A stretch of 64,000 nucleotides of DNA. It comes from Marinobacter persicus. Lineage in GTDB: Bacteria; Pseudomonadota; Gammaproteobacteria; Pseudomonadales; Oleiphilaceae. Shown one piece after another: positions 50,133-58,302 of this stretch; the stretch's first letter is position 1, and each line of letters starts with the position of its first letter. The notes below the pieces were generated by a model. That model had not been told where the DNA came from and ran no database searches. It was given only the letters and a program-made list of their open reading frames with translations. Both the position numbers and the translations under genes were made by a program. Location: the NCBI RefSeq assembly GCF_900114155.1, contig NZ_FOSC01000007.1:124001-188000 (forward strand). The letters are read 5' to 3'.

Positions 50133-51332
50133 TCAGGGCTCATCGTCTTCCTCCGGCTGATAGCCCTTGCCGGTCTCCCCGGCTTTTTGCAGTTGTGCCA
50201 GTGTCAGGGTGGGCCCGATCAGCTCGAAGACCACCGTGGCACCGATCACCAGCGGCAGGATGTAGTCCAGACTTGGCAGCCGCTCCGTGGCCACCAGCGC
50301 CAGGCCCAGTGCGACCCCTGCCTGCGGCATCAGGCAGGCGCCAATGCGGTTGCGGGTCTGCGGACTGGAGCCGGCCAGCAGGCCACCCAGCCAGCCACCG
50401 GCCATGCGGCCGAGAATGCGTGCCCCGATGTAGGCGAGGCCGAGCGCCCCCAGCGCCGGTAGGGCCGCCCAGTGCATCTGGTAGCCGGCCATGAAAAAGA
50501 ACATGGCCAGAAACGGCTCGGAAATGCCCTCGATGGAACGGAACGGGCGAACGTGATGCCGTGCCCGGTTGGCCACCACGATGCCCAGTGTCATGCAGGT
50601 GAGCAGGTAGGAAAGACCCAGCCAGCTGGCCAGCCCGGCCGCCACAAGAACAAAGCCCGCGGATTCCAGCAGCATGGGTTCGCCTGGCCGGATGCGACCG
50701 GTCAGCCAGGCCATGGGCAGCCCCAGTACAATGCCCAGGACCAGAGAGCCGGCCACTTCCATGACTCCGTGCAGCATGGCTGACGGACCATCAAAATCCC
50801 CGTTGCCAATCAGCAGCCCGGCCGCCACCAGCAGCACACTGAACAACATGGCGCCCCAGGCGTCGTCAATGGCCACCACCTGGAACACCAGCCGGGTCAG
50901 CGGTCCCCGGGCGCCGGCCTCTCGCATAACATCCAGGGTGGCAGCCGGTGCGGTTGCGGTCGAAATGCCTCCAAGCAGCAGGGCGGCGGGCAGGTTGCCG
51001 GTTACTGCCCATATCGCCAGAACCACCACCGTGGCGGTCATAAGGGTGACCACCAGGCTGACAATGAGCGCTTCCTTGCCTTCCTTCAGGCCTTTGGCCG
51101 ACATCCGTTCACCCAGCAGAAAACCCACCATGGCCAGGGTCAACTGAGTGATCAGGCTGAAGTTCTCGCTGGCGTCTTCCGGCAGTAAATCGAAGAGTTC
51201 CGGTCCCGCCAGGGCGCCGAGTAACAACAGCAAGGTGACCCTGGGCACGTGTACAACCCTTCCCAGGGCATGCGCGCCCAGCGCCAGCAGCAGGGTCGCG
51301 CCCATCAGGATGAGGATGCCGGCGTGCTCCAT
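50133..51332 (-). CDS. CPA2-family cation:proton antiporter (Na+/H+ exchanger domain)
   Basis: This 399-residue membrane protein has about 12 helices. It contains GRVVHVPRVTLLLLLGALAGPEL, GGISTATAPAATLDVMREAGARGPLTRLVFQVVAIDDAWGAMLF (the functional Asp region VVAIDDAWG) and CLMPQAGVALGLALVA. It lacks the C-terminal TrkA-N domain of KefB/C. It exchanges a monovalent cation for protons; the ion cannot be read. It converges with idh. Confidence 0.88.
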   Translation of the reverse strand: MEHAGILILMGATLLLALGAHALGRVVHVPRVTLLLLLGALAGPELFDLLPEDASENFSLITQLTLAMVGFLLGERMSAKGLKEGKEALIVSLVVTLMTATVVVLAIWAVTGNLPAALLLGGISTATAPAATLDVMREAGARGPLTRLVFQVVAIDDAWGAMLFSVLLVAAGLLIGNGDFDGPSAMLHGVMEVAGSLVLGIVLGLPMAWLTGRIRPGEPMLLESAGFVLVAAGLASWLGLSYLLTCMTLGIVVANRARHHVRPFRSIEGISEPFLAMFFFMAGYQMHWAALPALGALGLAYIGARILGRMAGGWLGGLLAGSSPQTRNRIGACLMPQAGVALGLALVATERLPSLDYILPLVIGATVVFELIGPTLTLAQLQKAGETGKGYQPEEDDEP

Positions 51333-51476
51333 GAGTGTTCCCTATTGATTGGTGATCAGGATGAATCCGTGATTAAAGCACTGTCGTACCTACAGTAACA
51401 CGCTCGATACCATAAGGGGCTCGACTGAAACCGCGCCAGTGGCTACCTTGAAGGTGTGGACTCGCCTCACCGAACA

Positions 51477-52682
51477 ATGGATGACTTGATGACGCCAAAC
51501 TGGCTGGATGACCCGATACCGGTACAGATGGGAAAAGGCCGCAGTCCGATTGTCCGGACCTCCTGGGCCGTATCGATCTATCTGATTGTCGGGCTGCTGT
51601 GGATTACGTTTTCGGACCGGGTTGCCGAACTCTGGTTTCCGGACCCGGAAATGTTCTCCCGTGCTCAGACCTGGAAAGGCTACCTGTTCGTGCTGGTGAC
51701 CGGGCTGGTGCTGTTCATGGTGCTATATCGTCAACTCACCAAAGACCGGCTTCTGCTCAACCTACAGCACCACCAGCGCCAGGCCTTGCGCCAGCGCGAG
51801 CACCAGTTGACGGTGCTCATGGATAACCTGCCGGGCATGGCTTACCGGTGTCTGTACGATAAGGACTGGACTATGCTGTTTGTCTCGGGAGGCTGCCAGA
51901 GGCTCACCGGCTATACTCCCGAAGAGCTGATCAACAACCACACCTTGTCCTTTTCTGACCTGATTGATCCGGACGATGCCGGCCGGGTGGCGGAAGAGGT
52001 GGCCCGGGCGGTGAGCCGGGGAGAGTCGTTTTCCGTGGAATACGTTATTACCCGCAAGGATGGCCGGAAAATCTGTGTGTGGGAGCGTGGTTGCAGTGTC
52101 GAAGTGGCCAATGGGCGAACCGTACTTGAAGGGATCATGCTGGATATTTCCGACCGCAAGGCGCTGGAAAGAGAGCTGGAGGCAATGGCCACCACCGACC
52201 CGCTGACCGGGCTGCTCAATCGCCGGGAATTCGGTCGGGTACTGGAAGAGGAACTGGCCCGTTGCGCTCGTTATCGACACTCCATGGCCCTGCTCTGGGT
52301 TGATTTCGACCATTTCAAGGAAGTGAACGACACCTGGGGCCATGCGGCCGGTGACAACGTACTGTGCAGTGTCAGCCGCTTGCTTCAGAGCAGTGTGCGC
52401 AGTGTTGATTCGGTAGCCCGGTTTGGTGGTGAAGAGCTGGTGGTGGTGTTACCGGAAATGGGTCTGCAGGAAGCGGGAGAAACCGCCGAACGCCTGCGTA
52501 GCCGGGTTCATGGGCTGCCGATCATGGTGGCCCCCGGCCACGAGGTGCGGATAACCATCAGTGTTGGGGTGGCGGTCTACCCGGACCATGGCCAGACGAC
52601 CGCAGAGTTGTGTGCTGCGGCGGACCGGGCCATGTACGAAGCCAAAAAGCGCGGGCGTGATTGCGTGGTTCAGGCCACCTGA
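51477..52682 (+). CDS. Membrane-bound PAS-GGDEF diguanylate cyclase
   Basis: This protein of about 401 residues has two membrane helices (TSWAVSIYLIVGLLWITFS and YLFVLVTGLVLFMVLYRQL), a PAS/PAC domain (GMAYRCLYDKDWTMLFVSGG ... TVLEGIMLDISDRKALE) and a GGDEF domain. The active site is RFGGEELVVVLPE, a catalytic GGEEL. An inhibitory RxxD site (RSVD) lies five residues before it, so product feedback by c-di-GMP is likely. The start is uncertain: GTG 51456, ATG 51477 or ATG 51489. It has a 100-bp-plus upstream gap with no clear promoter. Confidence 0.9.
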   Translation: MDDLMTPNWLDDPIPVQMGKGRSPIVRTSWAVSIYLIVGLLWITFSDRVAELWFPDPEMFSRAQTWKGYLFVLVTGLVLFMVLYRQLTKDRLLLNLQHHQRQALRQREHQLTVLMDNLPGMAYRCLYDKDWTMLFVSGGCQRLTGYTPEELINNHTLSFSDLIDPDDAGRVAEEVARAVSRGESFSVEYVITRKDGRKICVWERGCSVEVANGRTVLEGIMLDISDRKALERELEAMATTDPLTGLLNRREFGRVLEEELARCARYRHSMALLWVDFDHFKEVNDTWGHAAGDNVLCSVSRLLQSSVRSVDSVARFGGEELVVVLPEMGLQEAGETAERLRSRVHGLPIMVAPGHEVRITISVGVAVYPDHGQTTAELCAAADRAMYEAKKRGRDCVVQAT

Positions 52683-52942
52683 CGGGCAATCCAGGAACCG
52701 TAACGGTTGGCCAGGGCACGAACGTAGCGGGCTTCGGCGTCGCTCATGTTGGCCAGCACGCCGTTGAAGATCCAGCCTCGCTCATACAGCCCAAGCACCC
52801 GCTGCTCGTCATCCATGTTGACGCGTTGGTTCAGCTTTTTGCAAATGGCATCCAGCAGCGGCAGCTTTTGAGGGTGCTTGATCGGGCCCTGGCGGTTGCT
52901 CACCGGCTGGTTAGCTGCGCGTGATGTCGGATGTTTTCTCAT
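52670..52942 (-). CDS. Unrecognised 90-residue protein
   Basis: This small, basic protein (RKHPTSRAANQPVSNRQG at the N-terminus, then LPLLDAICKKLNQRVNMDDEQRVLGLYERGWIFNGVLANMSDAEARYVRALANRYGSW) has an excellent AAGGAGAGG ribosome site before its ATG. It has no signal peptide or membrane helix; the body looks like a compact three-helix domain. I do not recognise the family. It overlaps the end of the cyclase gene by 13 bp. A short reading frame, stacked hairpins and a terminator lie in its 200-nt leader. Confidence 0.72.
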   Translation of the reverse strand: MRKHPTSRAANQPVSNRQGPIKHPQKLPLLDAICKKLNQRVNMDDEQRVLGLYERGWIFNGVLANMSDAEARYVRALANRYGSWIARQVA

Positions 52943-52970
52943 GATCCTCTCCTTGTGGTTTTGCGGCTGC

Positions 52971-53009
52971 AAAAACAGAAAACCCCGGAGCCTCAGGCAA
53001 CCGGGGTTT
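52971..53009 (-). terminator. Terminator in the leader of the 90-residue protein gene
   Basis: On the minus strand AACCCCGG-TT-GCC-TGA-GGC-T-CCGGGGTT forms a strong hairpin followed by TTTTCTGTTTTT. It lies about 30 bp upstream of the gene it precedes. An upstream CTTCCGGGG segment (53023-53031) can pair either with CCCCGG at 53044-53049 or with the CCCCGG of this terminator, which is the arrangement of an attenuator. Confidence 0.55.
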
Positions 53010-53064
53010 AGCGGAGAAGCTGCCCCGGAAGCTGCAACGGCTCCCGGGGACTGACCGAAAGCCG

Positions 53065-53151
53065 TTAGATGTCTTTCACCATGGCGCGCACGGACTGCCC
53101 CTGATGGCAGGCGGTGGCGTGAATGCAATGTGTTGGCATCTTTCGGGTCAT
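53065..53151 (-). CDS. Possible 28-residue leader peptide
   Basis: An ATG-started frame on the minus strand encodes MTRKMPTHCIHATACHQGQS and eight more residues, then TAA. It has three His codons within nine and ends 56 bp before the terminator stem in the leader of the 90-residue protein gene. The ribosome site is weak (GAGAACCGTT). It is listed because of its position; translation is unproven. Confidence 0.3.
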   Translation of the reverse strand: MTRKMPTHCIHATACHQGQSVRAMVKDI

Positions 53152-53270
53152 AACGGTTCTCGGTGTGTGTTTCCAGAGACAGTGTATAGGCAATAGCGGG
53201 CTTTGCAATAGCCCGGCGCCTTCGGCAAACCCGTACAGACCGTGTGGGGCGGGCCGGGGATAATTCGCGC

Positions 53271-53363
53271 CGTCACGTGTTTTTACGTTGTGCAATCCGC
53301 GGCGCCGACCGGTGCCGAATGGATCTCTCCTTTTCTACGCAGCCTTTTGGCTGCGTTTTTTTT
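53271..53363 (+). ncRNA. Candidate Hfq-type small RNA
   Basis: On the plus strand a hairpin GGCGCC-GACC-GGTGCC (53301-53316) is followed by the single-stranded segment GGATCTCTCCTTTT (53321-53334) and a perfect terminator ACGCAGCC-TTTT-GGCTGCGT with eight T residues (53337-53363). There is no plus-strand gene upstream that would need this terminator. A GATAAT (53259-53264) could serve as -10, but no good -35 is seen. The 5' end is estimated. Confidence 0.45.
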
Positions 53364-53386
53364 GGCATACGGCAAGCTTTCCCCGC

Positions 53387-53905
53387 TTACCTTGATGCGA
53401 TGGTGGCTTCGTCTGAAGCAATCAGTCTGTGCCAGGTATGGTGCAGAATCAGCGCATCGTTGGCGGCCCGGTGTACCGGCAAGCCCAGTTCGTGGATCAC
53501 CTGTTTGCGGGTGGGAGACCATCGTTGTACCTGGGCAGGGGTCAGCAGGGCGGAGATGGATTCCAGCTGGAATTGTGGCGTTTCCCCGGCGGCGCGGAAC
53601 AGCCGGTGCAGCCAGAAGCTGTCGAAGGTCCAGGCGTCACAGAAAATCTGCGCCGGCAGCAGGGTGTTTAGCTCACGGGCGATGTCGGCGGCCTGCAAAC
53701 CTTCTGCCTGCAGACGCTGCCGGGAGATGCCATGAATGCCCTCGGCATTTTCTGACCAGTCGCTCCACTGCGGGTGCGGACGAACCAGCCAGCTGTGCAG
53801 TTCGCCGTCCGGCAGACACACGCCAACCTCGATCGGGTAACTTTCGATCAGGTTGAGGCTGGAGGCCTCGAAGTCGATAAACGCCGGTCTGAGGTTGGGG
53901 TCCAT
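53387..53905 (-). CDS. DEDD-family 3'-5' exonuclease-like protein
   Basis: This protein of about 172 residues has an RNase-T/DnaQ-like fold. The catalytic acidic residues appear as FIDFEASSL (D and E of ExoI), DAWTFDSFW (ExoII) and HRAANDALIL (ExoIII His and Asp). The substrate, DNA or RNA, is not evident. The ATG at 53905 gives MDPNLRPAFIDFEAS; an upstream ATG at 53926 is also possible. It diverges from queC. Confidence 0.83.
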   Translation of the reverse strand: MDPNLRPAFIDFEASSLNLIESYPIEVGVCLPDGELHSWLVRPHPQWSDWSENAEGIHGISRQRLQAEGLQAADIARELNTLLPAQIFCDAWTFDSFWLHRLFRAAGETPQFQLESISALLTPAQVQRWSPTRKQVIHELGLPVHRAANDALILHHTWHRLIASDEATIASR

Positions 53906-54055
53906 GGTTTGCCAATCCGTGTACATTCGTTGTTTTGACTCGAGTTTACCCCTGATACCGGCCGGACGCGAACCCAATGCCGGATGGTACTGTTACAATG
54001 TGCCCATATTAGGTAACAGGCTAATGACACTCTTTCCGATTCTGGTGATACACCG

Positions 54056-54721
54056 ATGACTGACACTGTGGTTGTGATCTACTCCGGAGGCATGGATTCC
54101 TTCACCCTGCTGCACCTGGCCCGGGCCCGTGGTTATCAGGTCCATGCGCTGTCGTTCAATTACGGCCAGCGCCATGTGCGCGAACTGGAGGCGGCCCGTG
54201 CGGTGTGCCAGGCCGAAGGCATTCCCCACAAAGTAATCGATATCCGTGCCATGAGCGAGGTGATGTCGGGTTCTTCCCTCACCTCGGATATCGATATCCC
54301 CGAGGGGCACTATGCCGAAGACAACATGAAATCGACCGTGGTCCCCAACCGCAACATGATCTTGCTGTCCCTGGCCACCGGCTATGCCGTAACCGTGGGT
54401 GCGCAAAGTGTCTGGTATGGCGCCCATGGCGGTGACCATGCCATCTATCCGGATTGCCGCCCGGAATTTGTCGAGAAAATGGATGCGGTGTGTCGGGTGG
54501 CCAACTATGAGCCCGTGGCCATTGAGGCCCCGTTCATGCAGCTCGACAAGGGTGAAATCCTGGCCGAGGGTCTGAAGCTCGGCCTGGACTACCGTCAGAC
54601 CTGGACCTGCTATAACGGCCGTGAACAGGCCTGTGGCCGGTGCGGTTCCTGCGTGGAGCGGCTGGAAGCCTTTGCCGCCCATGGCATCCGGGACCCTCTC
54701 GACTACGAGGCAGAAGCCTGA
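54056..54721 (+). CDS. queC: 7-cyano-7-deazaguanine synthase
   Basis: This 221-residue ATP-pyrophosphatase-fold enzyme converts carboxy-deazaguanine to preQ0 in queuosine synthesis. The PP-loop is [11 protein letters not shown] near residue 8, and the zinc site is [15 protein letters not shown] near the C-terminus. [14 protein letters not shown] and [15 protein letters not shown] are family blocks. An extended -10 (TGTTACAAT, about 53991-53999) lies upstream, with a TGTTAC/GTAACA inverted repeat. Its stop shares one base with the queE start. Confidence 0.95.
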   Translation: MTDTVVVIYSGGMDSFTLLHLARARGYQVHALSFNYGQRHVRELEAARAVCQAEGIPHKVIDIRAMSEVMSGSSLTSDIDIPEGHYAEDNMKSTVVPNRNMILLSLATGYAVTVGAQSVWYGAHGGDHAIYPDCRPEFVEKMDAVCRVANYEPVAIEAPFMQLDKGEILAEGLKLGLDYRQTWTCYNGREQACGRCGSCVERLEAFAAHGIRDPLDYEAEA

Positions 54722-55380
54722 TGTACCGGGTGAAAGAGGCGTTTTACACACTCCAGGGCGAAGGCGCGCAGGCGGGCCGTGCTGCGGTCTTCTGCCGCTT
54801 CAGCAAATGCAACCTCTGGACCGGCCGGGAGAAAGATCGCGCCAGTGCCGTCTGTACCTTTTGTGACACGGATTTTGTCGGTACCGATGGTCAAAACGGC
54901 GGGCAATTTGAGACAGCCCGGGCGCTGGCGGAACACATTCGGGGACTCTGGCCCCATGCGGAAGGAAAGCCCTACGTGGTGTGCACCGGTGGTGAGCCCC
55001 TGTTGCAGCTGGACGCTCCGTTGATTGAGGCACTGCATGAGGCCGGTTTCGAAATTGGTGTGGAAACCAACGGCACCCTGCCCGCGCCGGCGGGGATCGA
55101 CTGGCTGTGTGTCAGCCCAAAGGCGGATGCCGAGGTGGTCATTGCCGAGTGTGATGAGCTAAAGCTGGTATACCCGCAATCGCTGGCGCCGCCAGAACGT
55201 TTCGAGCATATCCGTGCCCGTCATTATTTCCTCTCGCCCATGGCGTCCCCCTCCGCCCCAGACGGCGAATCCACCGATCCGGTGCGCCAGAGCAATACCG
55301 CCAAGGCCACCGCCTATTGCCTGGCTCACCCGCGCTGGCGGCTGACCCTGCAGATGCACAAGATTATCGGCATCGATTAG
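54721..55380 (+). CDS. queE: 7-carboxy-7-deazaguanine synthase
   Basis: This 219-residue radical-SAM enzyme makes 7-carboxy-7-deazaguanine. The cluster cysteines lie in the family spacing in FCRFSKCNLWTGREKDR followed by CTFCDTDFVG. The downstream GGEPLLQ and ETNGTLPAP blocks are typical. The ATG overlaps the queC stop (TGATG), which places consecutive pathway enzymes in one operon. The last 4 bp overlap the convergent nuclease gene. Confidence 0.94.
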   Translation: MYRVKEAFYTLQGEGAQAGRAAVFCRFSKCNLWTGREKDRASAVCTFCDTDFVGTDGQNGGQFETARALAEHIRGLWPHAEGKPYVVCTGGEPLLQLDAPLIEALHEAGFEIGVETNGTLPAPAGIDWLCVSPKADAEVVIAECDELKLVYPQSLAPPERFEHIRARHYFLSPMASPSAPDGESTDPVRQSNTAKATAYCLAHPRWRLTLQMHKIIGID

Positions 55381-57143
55381 TCGACCAGTTGCAGATCGGT
55401 GAACACCGGGTTGTGGTCCGAGGCCCGCCATGGCCCGGCTCTCCCTGGTCCCGGATAATCGGTCAGGGCACGGGCTTCATCCGCATTGACGTTCCAGCTG
55501 CCGGCGGTGAGGGCCAGCTTTTGCAGATTCTCTGAAGCAAGCAGGTAATCCAGCGATCCCTTTTCGCCCCTGAAGCGGTAGGTGTGATGTCGGCAGCGGG
55601 TTTCATTACAGGGGTGGATGCGGTGCACCAGGCTCCGGTAACCGGCTTTTTCAAAGTGCCGGACCGGTGCCTCCCGGGCATAGCTGTTCAGATCACCGGT
55701 GACCAGGGTGCCGGCCAGATGGTCGGAATCGGGCAGTGCCTTGAGCCATTGGAGAATGGCCCGGACTTCCTGCACACGGCGTTGATTGAAGCAGCCCTGG
55801 CCGTCGTGCCGATCCTGATTGGCGCCGCTGGCGTTGCGGCAGGATTTCGATTTCAGGTGCGCGGACACCACCCGCAGGGTTTGCCCCTGCCCCGGGGCGG
55901 AGAAGCGTTGGCTGACCGGCGGCCGGCTGCTGTGGGCAAATAGCCCGGTGGTCAGGCGTTCCGGCTCTTGCCGGGGCGCAACCCGGTCGTTCCGGTACAG
56001 CAGGGCGGTGCGAATGGCATCACCGCCATCCTGCCCTGGCGTTTTCACGAAACGCCAGGCGGGCCCCAGACTGGCGGCCAGGTCCGCGATGGCGCTGTAT
56101 GGTCCGTAGCCGTCGTTCTCCAGTTCCGACACCGCCAGTATGTCCGGCTGGCTTTTTTTTACCAGCGAGGCAATGCGCTGCTGTTGCGCACGGAAACCGG
56201 CAAGGGTTTTCGCGCCCCGGTCTGTGGGAAAGCCGCCGCTTTTGCCATCGCCATTGAAGTAGTTCTGCAGGTTCAGGGCCATTACCCGAATGACGCCTTC
56301 ACCCGGTGGCGCGGGGGCTGAAGGCCGGGGCGTGCGTCGGGTGAATTGCGGGCCATTGACTGCCTGCAGGCGCCATTGACCAAAACGGTAGTCCAGAATG
56401 CCGGCCAACTGTTCAACCTGGTCACCCGCCCGCAGAGTATTGTCCGGACCAAACCCGCCGGTTGGCCAGGGAACGGGCTCGGGATTGCGGACTTTTCGGC
56501 CATCATCGAGCACGACCCGGTGATGTTTGTTGTTCTGGCTGTGAGCGACTGCCTGTTCTCCGGGCGGGAACCGCTCGGTACCGGTGATCTGGTCATTGGC
56601 CGCCAGGGTCAGTTCGCCATAGGTCGCCAACTGATAGTGGTCAATGATGGTTAGCGGTGCGGTAAAGCGAACCCGCATGTTTTCCAGCGATTCAGGCGGC
56701 TGTGACCAGGGCAGGGCGACATCGATGGGAGTTGGCATCTCGCCTTTGCCACAGATCTGGATGGTTTTTAACGCCACCATCTCGGTCAGGTCATGGTATT
56801 CCTTGATGGTGCCGGTGACTCGCAAACGTTGGCCGGGCCTGCCTGCCTTGTGGCTGGTGTAGACGAACAGGGCTTCGGACGTGTCGGGATTGCTGTCGGT
56901 TTCGCCGTCGGCCTGCTGCAGATAGAAACCGTCAAAACCGCCCTGATGGCGGCTATCCCTGGTGAGAATGCCTTCAACGGTGACCGTTTCGCCCGCCAGC
57001 GGTGACCGGGCGACGGTGCCCTGCACCTCATGGATACCGGTGGCCGGCTGACCACAGTCATTCGCCTGTGCCGTCATCGGCCACAAGGCCGACAGCAGTA
57101 CAGGTAAGAGGACGCGTTTACAGAAGCGGGAACAGTCAGTCAC
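55377..57143 (-). CDS. ExeM/NucH-type secreted endonuclease
   Basis: This 588-residue protein has a signal peptide (to about residue 27, MTAQA), an OB-fold-like N-terminal region (VEGILTRDSRHQGGFDGFYLQQ) and an endonuclease/exonuclease/phosphatase domain. Catalytic motifs are AVSELENDGYG (metal Glu), VTGDLNSYAREAP (Asp and Asn), SLDYLLAS and the final ASDHNPVFTDL. Relatives are extracellular DNases involved in nutrient release and biofilm dispersal. It starts 9 bp after a WYL regulator gene and is likely co-transcribed with it. Confidence 0.9.
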   Translation of the reverse strand: MTDCSRFCKRVLLPVLLSALWPMTAQANDCGQPATGIHEVQGTVARSPLAGETVTVEGILTRDSRHQGGFDGFYLQQADGETDSNPDTSEALFVYTSHKAGRPGQRLRVTGTIKEYHDLTEMVALKTIQICGKGEMPTPIDVALPWSQPPESLENMRVRFTAPLTIIDHYQLATYGELTLAANDQITGTERFPPGEQAVAHSQNNKHHRVVLDDGRKVRNPEPVPWPTGGFGPDNTLRAGDQVEQLAGILDYRFGQWRLQAVNGPQFTRRTPRPSAPAPPGEGVIRVMALNLQNYFNGDGKSGGFPTDRGAKTLAGFRAQQQRIASLVKKSQPDILAVSELENDGYGPYSAIADLAASLGPAWRFVKTPGQDGGDAIRTALLYRNDRVAPRQEPERLTTGLFAHSSRPPVSQRFSAPGQGQTLRVVSAHLKSKSCRNASGANQDRHDGQGCFNQRRVQEVRAILQWLKALPDSDHLAGTLVTGDLNSYAREAPVRHFEKAGYRSLVHRIHPCNETRCRHHTYRFRGEKGSLDYLLASENLQKLALTAGSWNVNADEARALTDYPGPGRAGPWRASDHNPVFTDLQLVD

Positions 57144-57152
57144 CCGGGCAGT

Positions 57153-58055
57153 TTAGCTCAGCCCGGCCACCGCTTTAAGCGCTCTTTCCCGGGGGCTGCC
57201 AAAACCGAGCTGGTCGGGATTGGCCAACTCCAGTTGCTGGACCAGTGGGTCCGGATGGCTGTTTTCCAGATTGATGCCCATCTGTCTGAGCACGTAGGGG
57301 GCCAGGGCCGCCCGCGTGCGGATTTCCAGGCGCCCCGTGTCCATACCGAAATCCCGGGCGATGACTTGTTGTTGGGCCTCGCCCAGGCGGTGGTCCGGGG
57401 TAATCACCAGGGTGACGGTCCGTTGCCAGTCCTCGTCCTGTTCGGCGGTGCGTTTTGATTTTTGCACCTGAACCCGGGGAGCCGTGTGGAACCGGCTGAG
57501 GGCAAAGTCCCGGTATTCACGGTTGGCGTTACACCAGGCACGCACATGCCATTCGTTGCCGCAAGACACCAGGGTATGAGGTTCGATGACGGTTTCCGCC
57601 GCTTCAGGCCGGCTCAGGGAGACATAGGAAGCCAGTAGCTGACGACGCTGACGAATGGCGGTGACCACCGAACGCATGGTCTGAGGGAGTATCTGGCGGC
57701 AGACGCCAGGCACTACCGTGTTACCCGGTACCTCAAGGTGCAGATCCGCCAGGGTATCGCTCAACTGATGATGGCGTGCCAGCACTTCCTGGTACTCGTC
57801 GACCGTGCCCCGTGTAACCTTCGGCTGAAAGTGCTCGGTGGGCACATAGCCCTTGAGGTGGCGGTCATACTCAAGATTGCCCGGTGCCAGCTCGCGCAGG
57901 TAGGTGTTGATGTCCTTTGAAGCTTGCTGGCGCCCGATCCCGAAACTGTGGCAGATGTGGTTAGTGGTCAGCCGGCCTTCCCATAGGGCAATGGTCTCAA
58001 TCAGCTGATAGCGAATTAACAGATCCCAACGAATGGGCCAGTCGGTTTTTTTCAT
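57153..58055 (-). CDS. CapW/BrxR-like WYL-domain transcription regulator
   Basis: This 300-residue protein has an N-terminal winged helix (RYQLIETIALWEGRLTTNHICHSFGIGRQQASKDINTYLREL, about residues 15-56), the connector GNLEYDRHLKGYVPTEHFQP, a WYL domain (about 120-195: EPHTLVSCGNEWHVRAWC, YRDFALSRF) and a C-terminal extension. This order and the N-terminal sequence match CapW/BrxR repressors, which control phage-defence operons in response to nucleic-acid-like signals. No defence genes are nearby; the nuclease gene follows after 9 bp. Confidence 0.85.
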   Translation of the reverse strand: MKKTDWPIRWDLLIRYQLIETIALWEGRLTTNHICHSFGIGRQQASKDINTYLRELAPGNLEYDRHLKGYVPTEHFQPKVTRGTVDEYQEVLARHHQLSDTLADLHLEVPGNTVVPGVCRQILPQTMRSVVTAIRQRRQLLASYVSLSRPEAAETVIEPHTLVSCGNEWHVRAWCNANREYRDFALSRFHTAPRVQVQKSKRTAEQDEDWQRTVTLVITPDHRLGEAQQQVIARDFGMDTGRLEIRTRAALAPYVLRQMGINLENSHPDPLVQQLELANPDQLGFGSPRERALKAVAGLS

Positions 58056-58136
58056 GGCCAGGCAGCTCGTGTCCGGTGGATGGCGTGGCAGTATGGTAAC
58101 CGCTCCCGTGAATCACTTGTGTGACCCTCTGTTAAT

Positions 58137-58187
58137 GTAAAATAGCGTAAAATTCGCTGCCATGAACCATTTGGCATTTCGGCAAAT
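58137..58187. promoter_or_regulatory. Repeats in the WYL/MFS divergent region
   Basis: GTAAAAT occurs twice, 10 bp apart (58137-58143 and 58147-58153), and ATTTG/CAAAT arms form a spaced inverted repeat (58169-58187). They lie in the 247-bp gap between the divergent WYL and MFS genes and are candidates for the WYL operator. Nothing else stands out in the gap. Confidence 0.35.
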
Positions 58188-58302
58188 CCGTAGTAGCTGG
58201 CTACCTGTTTGGCTGCTTTAATGCCGGCCAATGGTTATGGAGTGACCACCCTTCTTTCCTGTATCCCTTATCCACCTGGCATTTAGATTACTGGAGCTGT
58301 CG

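Noticed and set aside
53242..53856. Frames on the plus strand across the exonuclease gene
   Set aside because: They cross a strong intrinsic terminator at 53337-53363 and lie opposite conserved DEDD motifs.
55377..58302. A CBASS, BREX or other phage-defence island around the WYL regulator
   Set aside because: I looked for cyclases, BrxC/PglX, restriction or toxin genes from 50 kb to 64 kb and found only housekeeping, transport and cell-wall genes.
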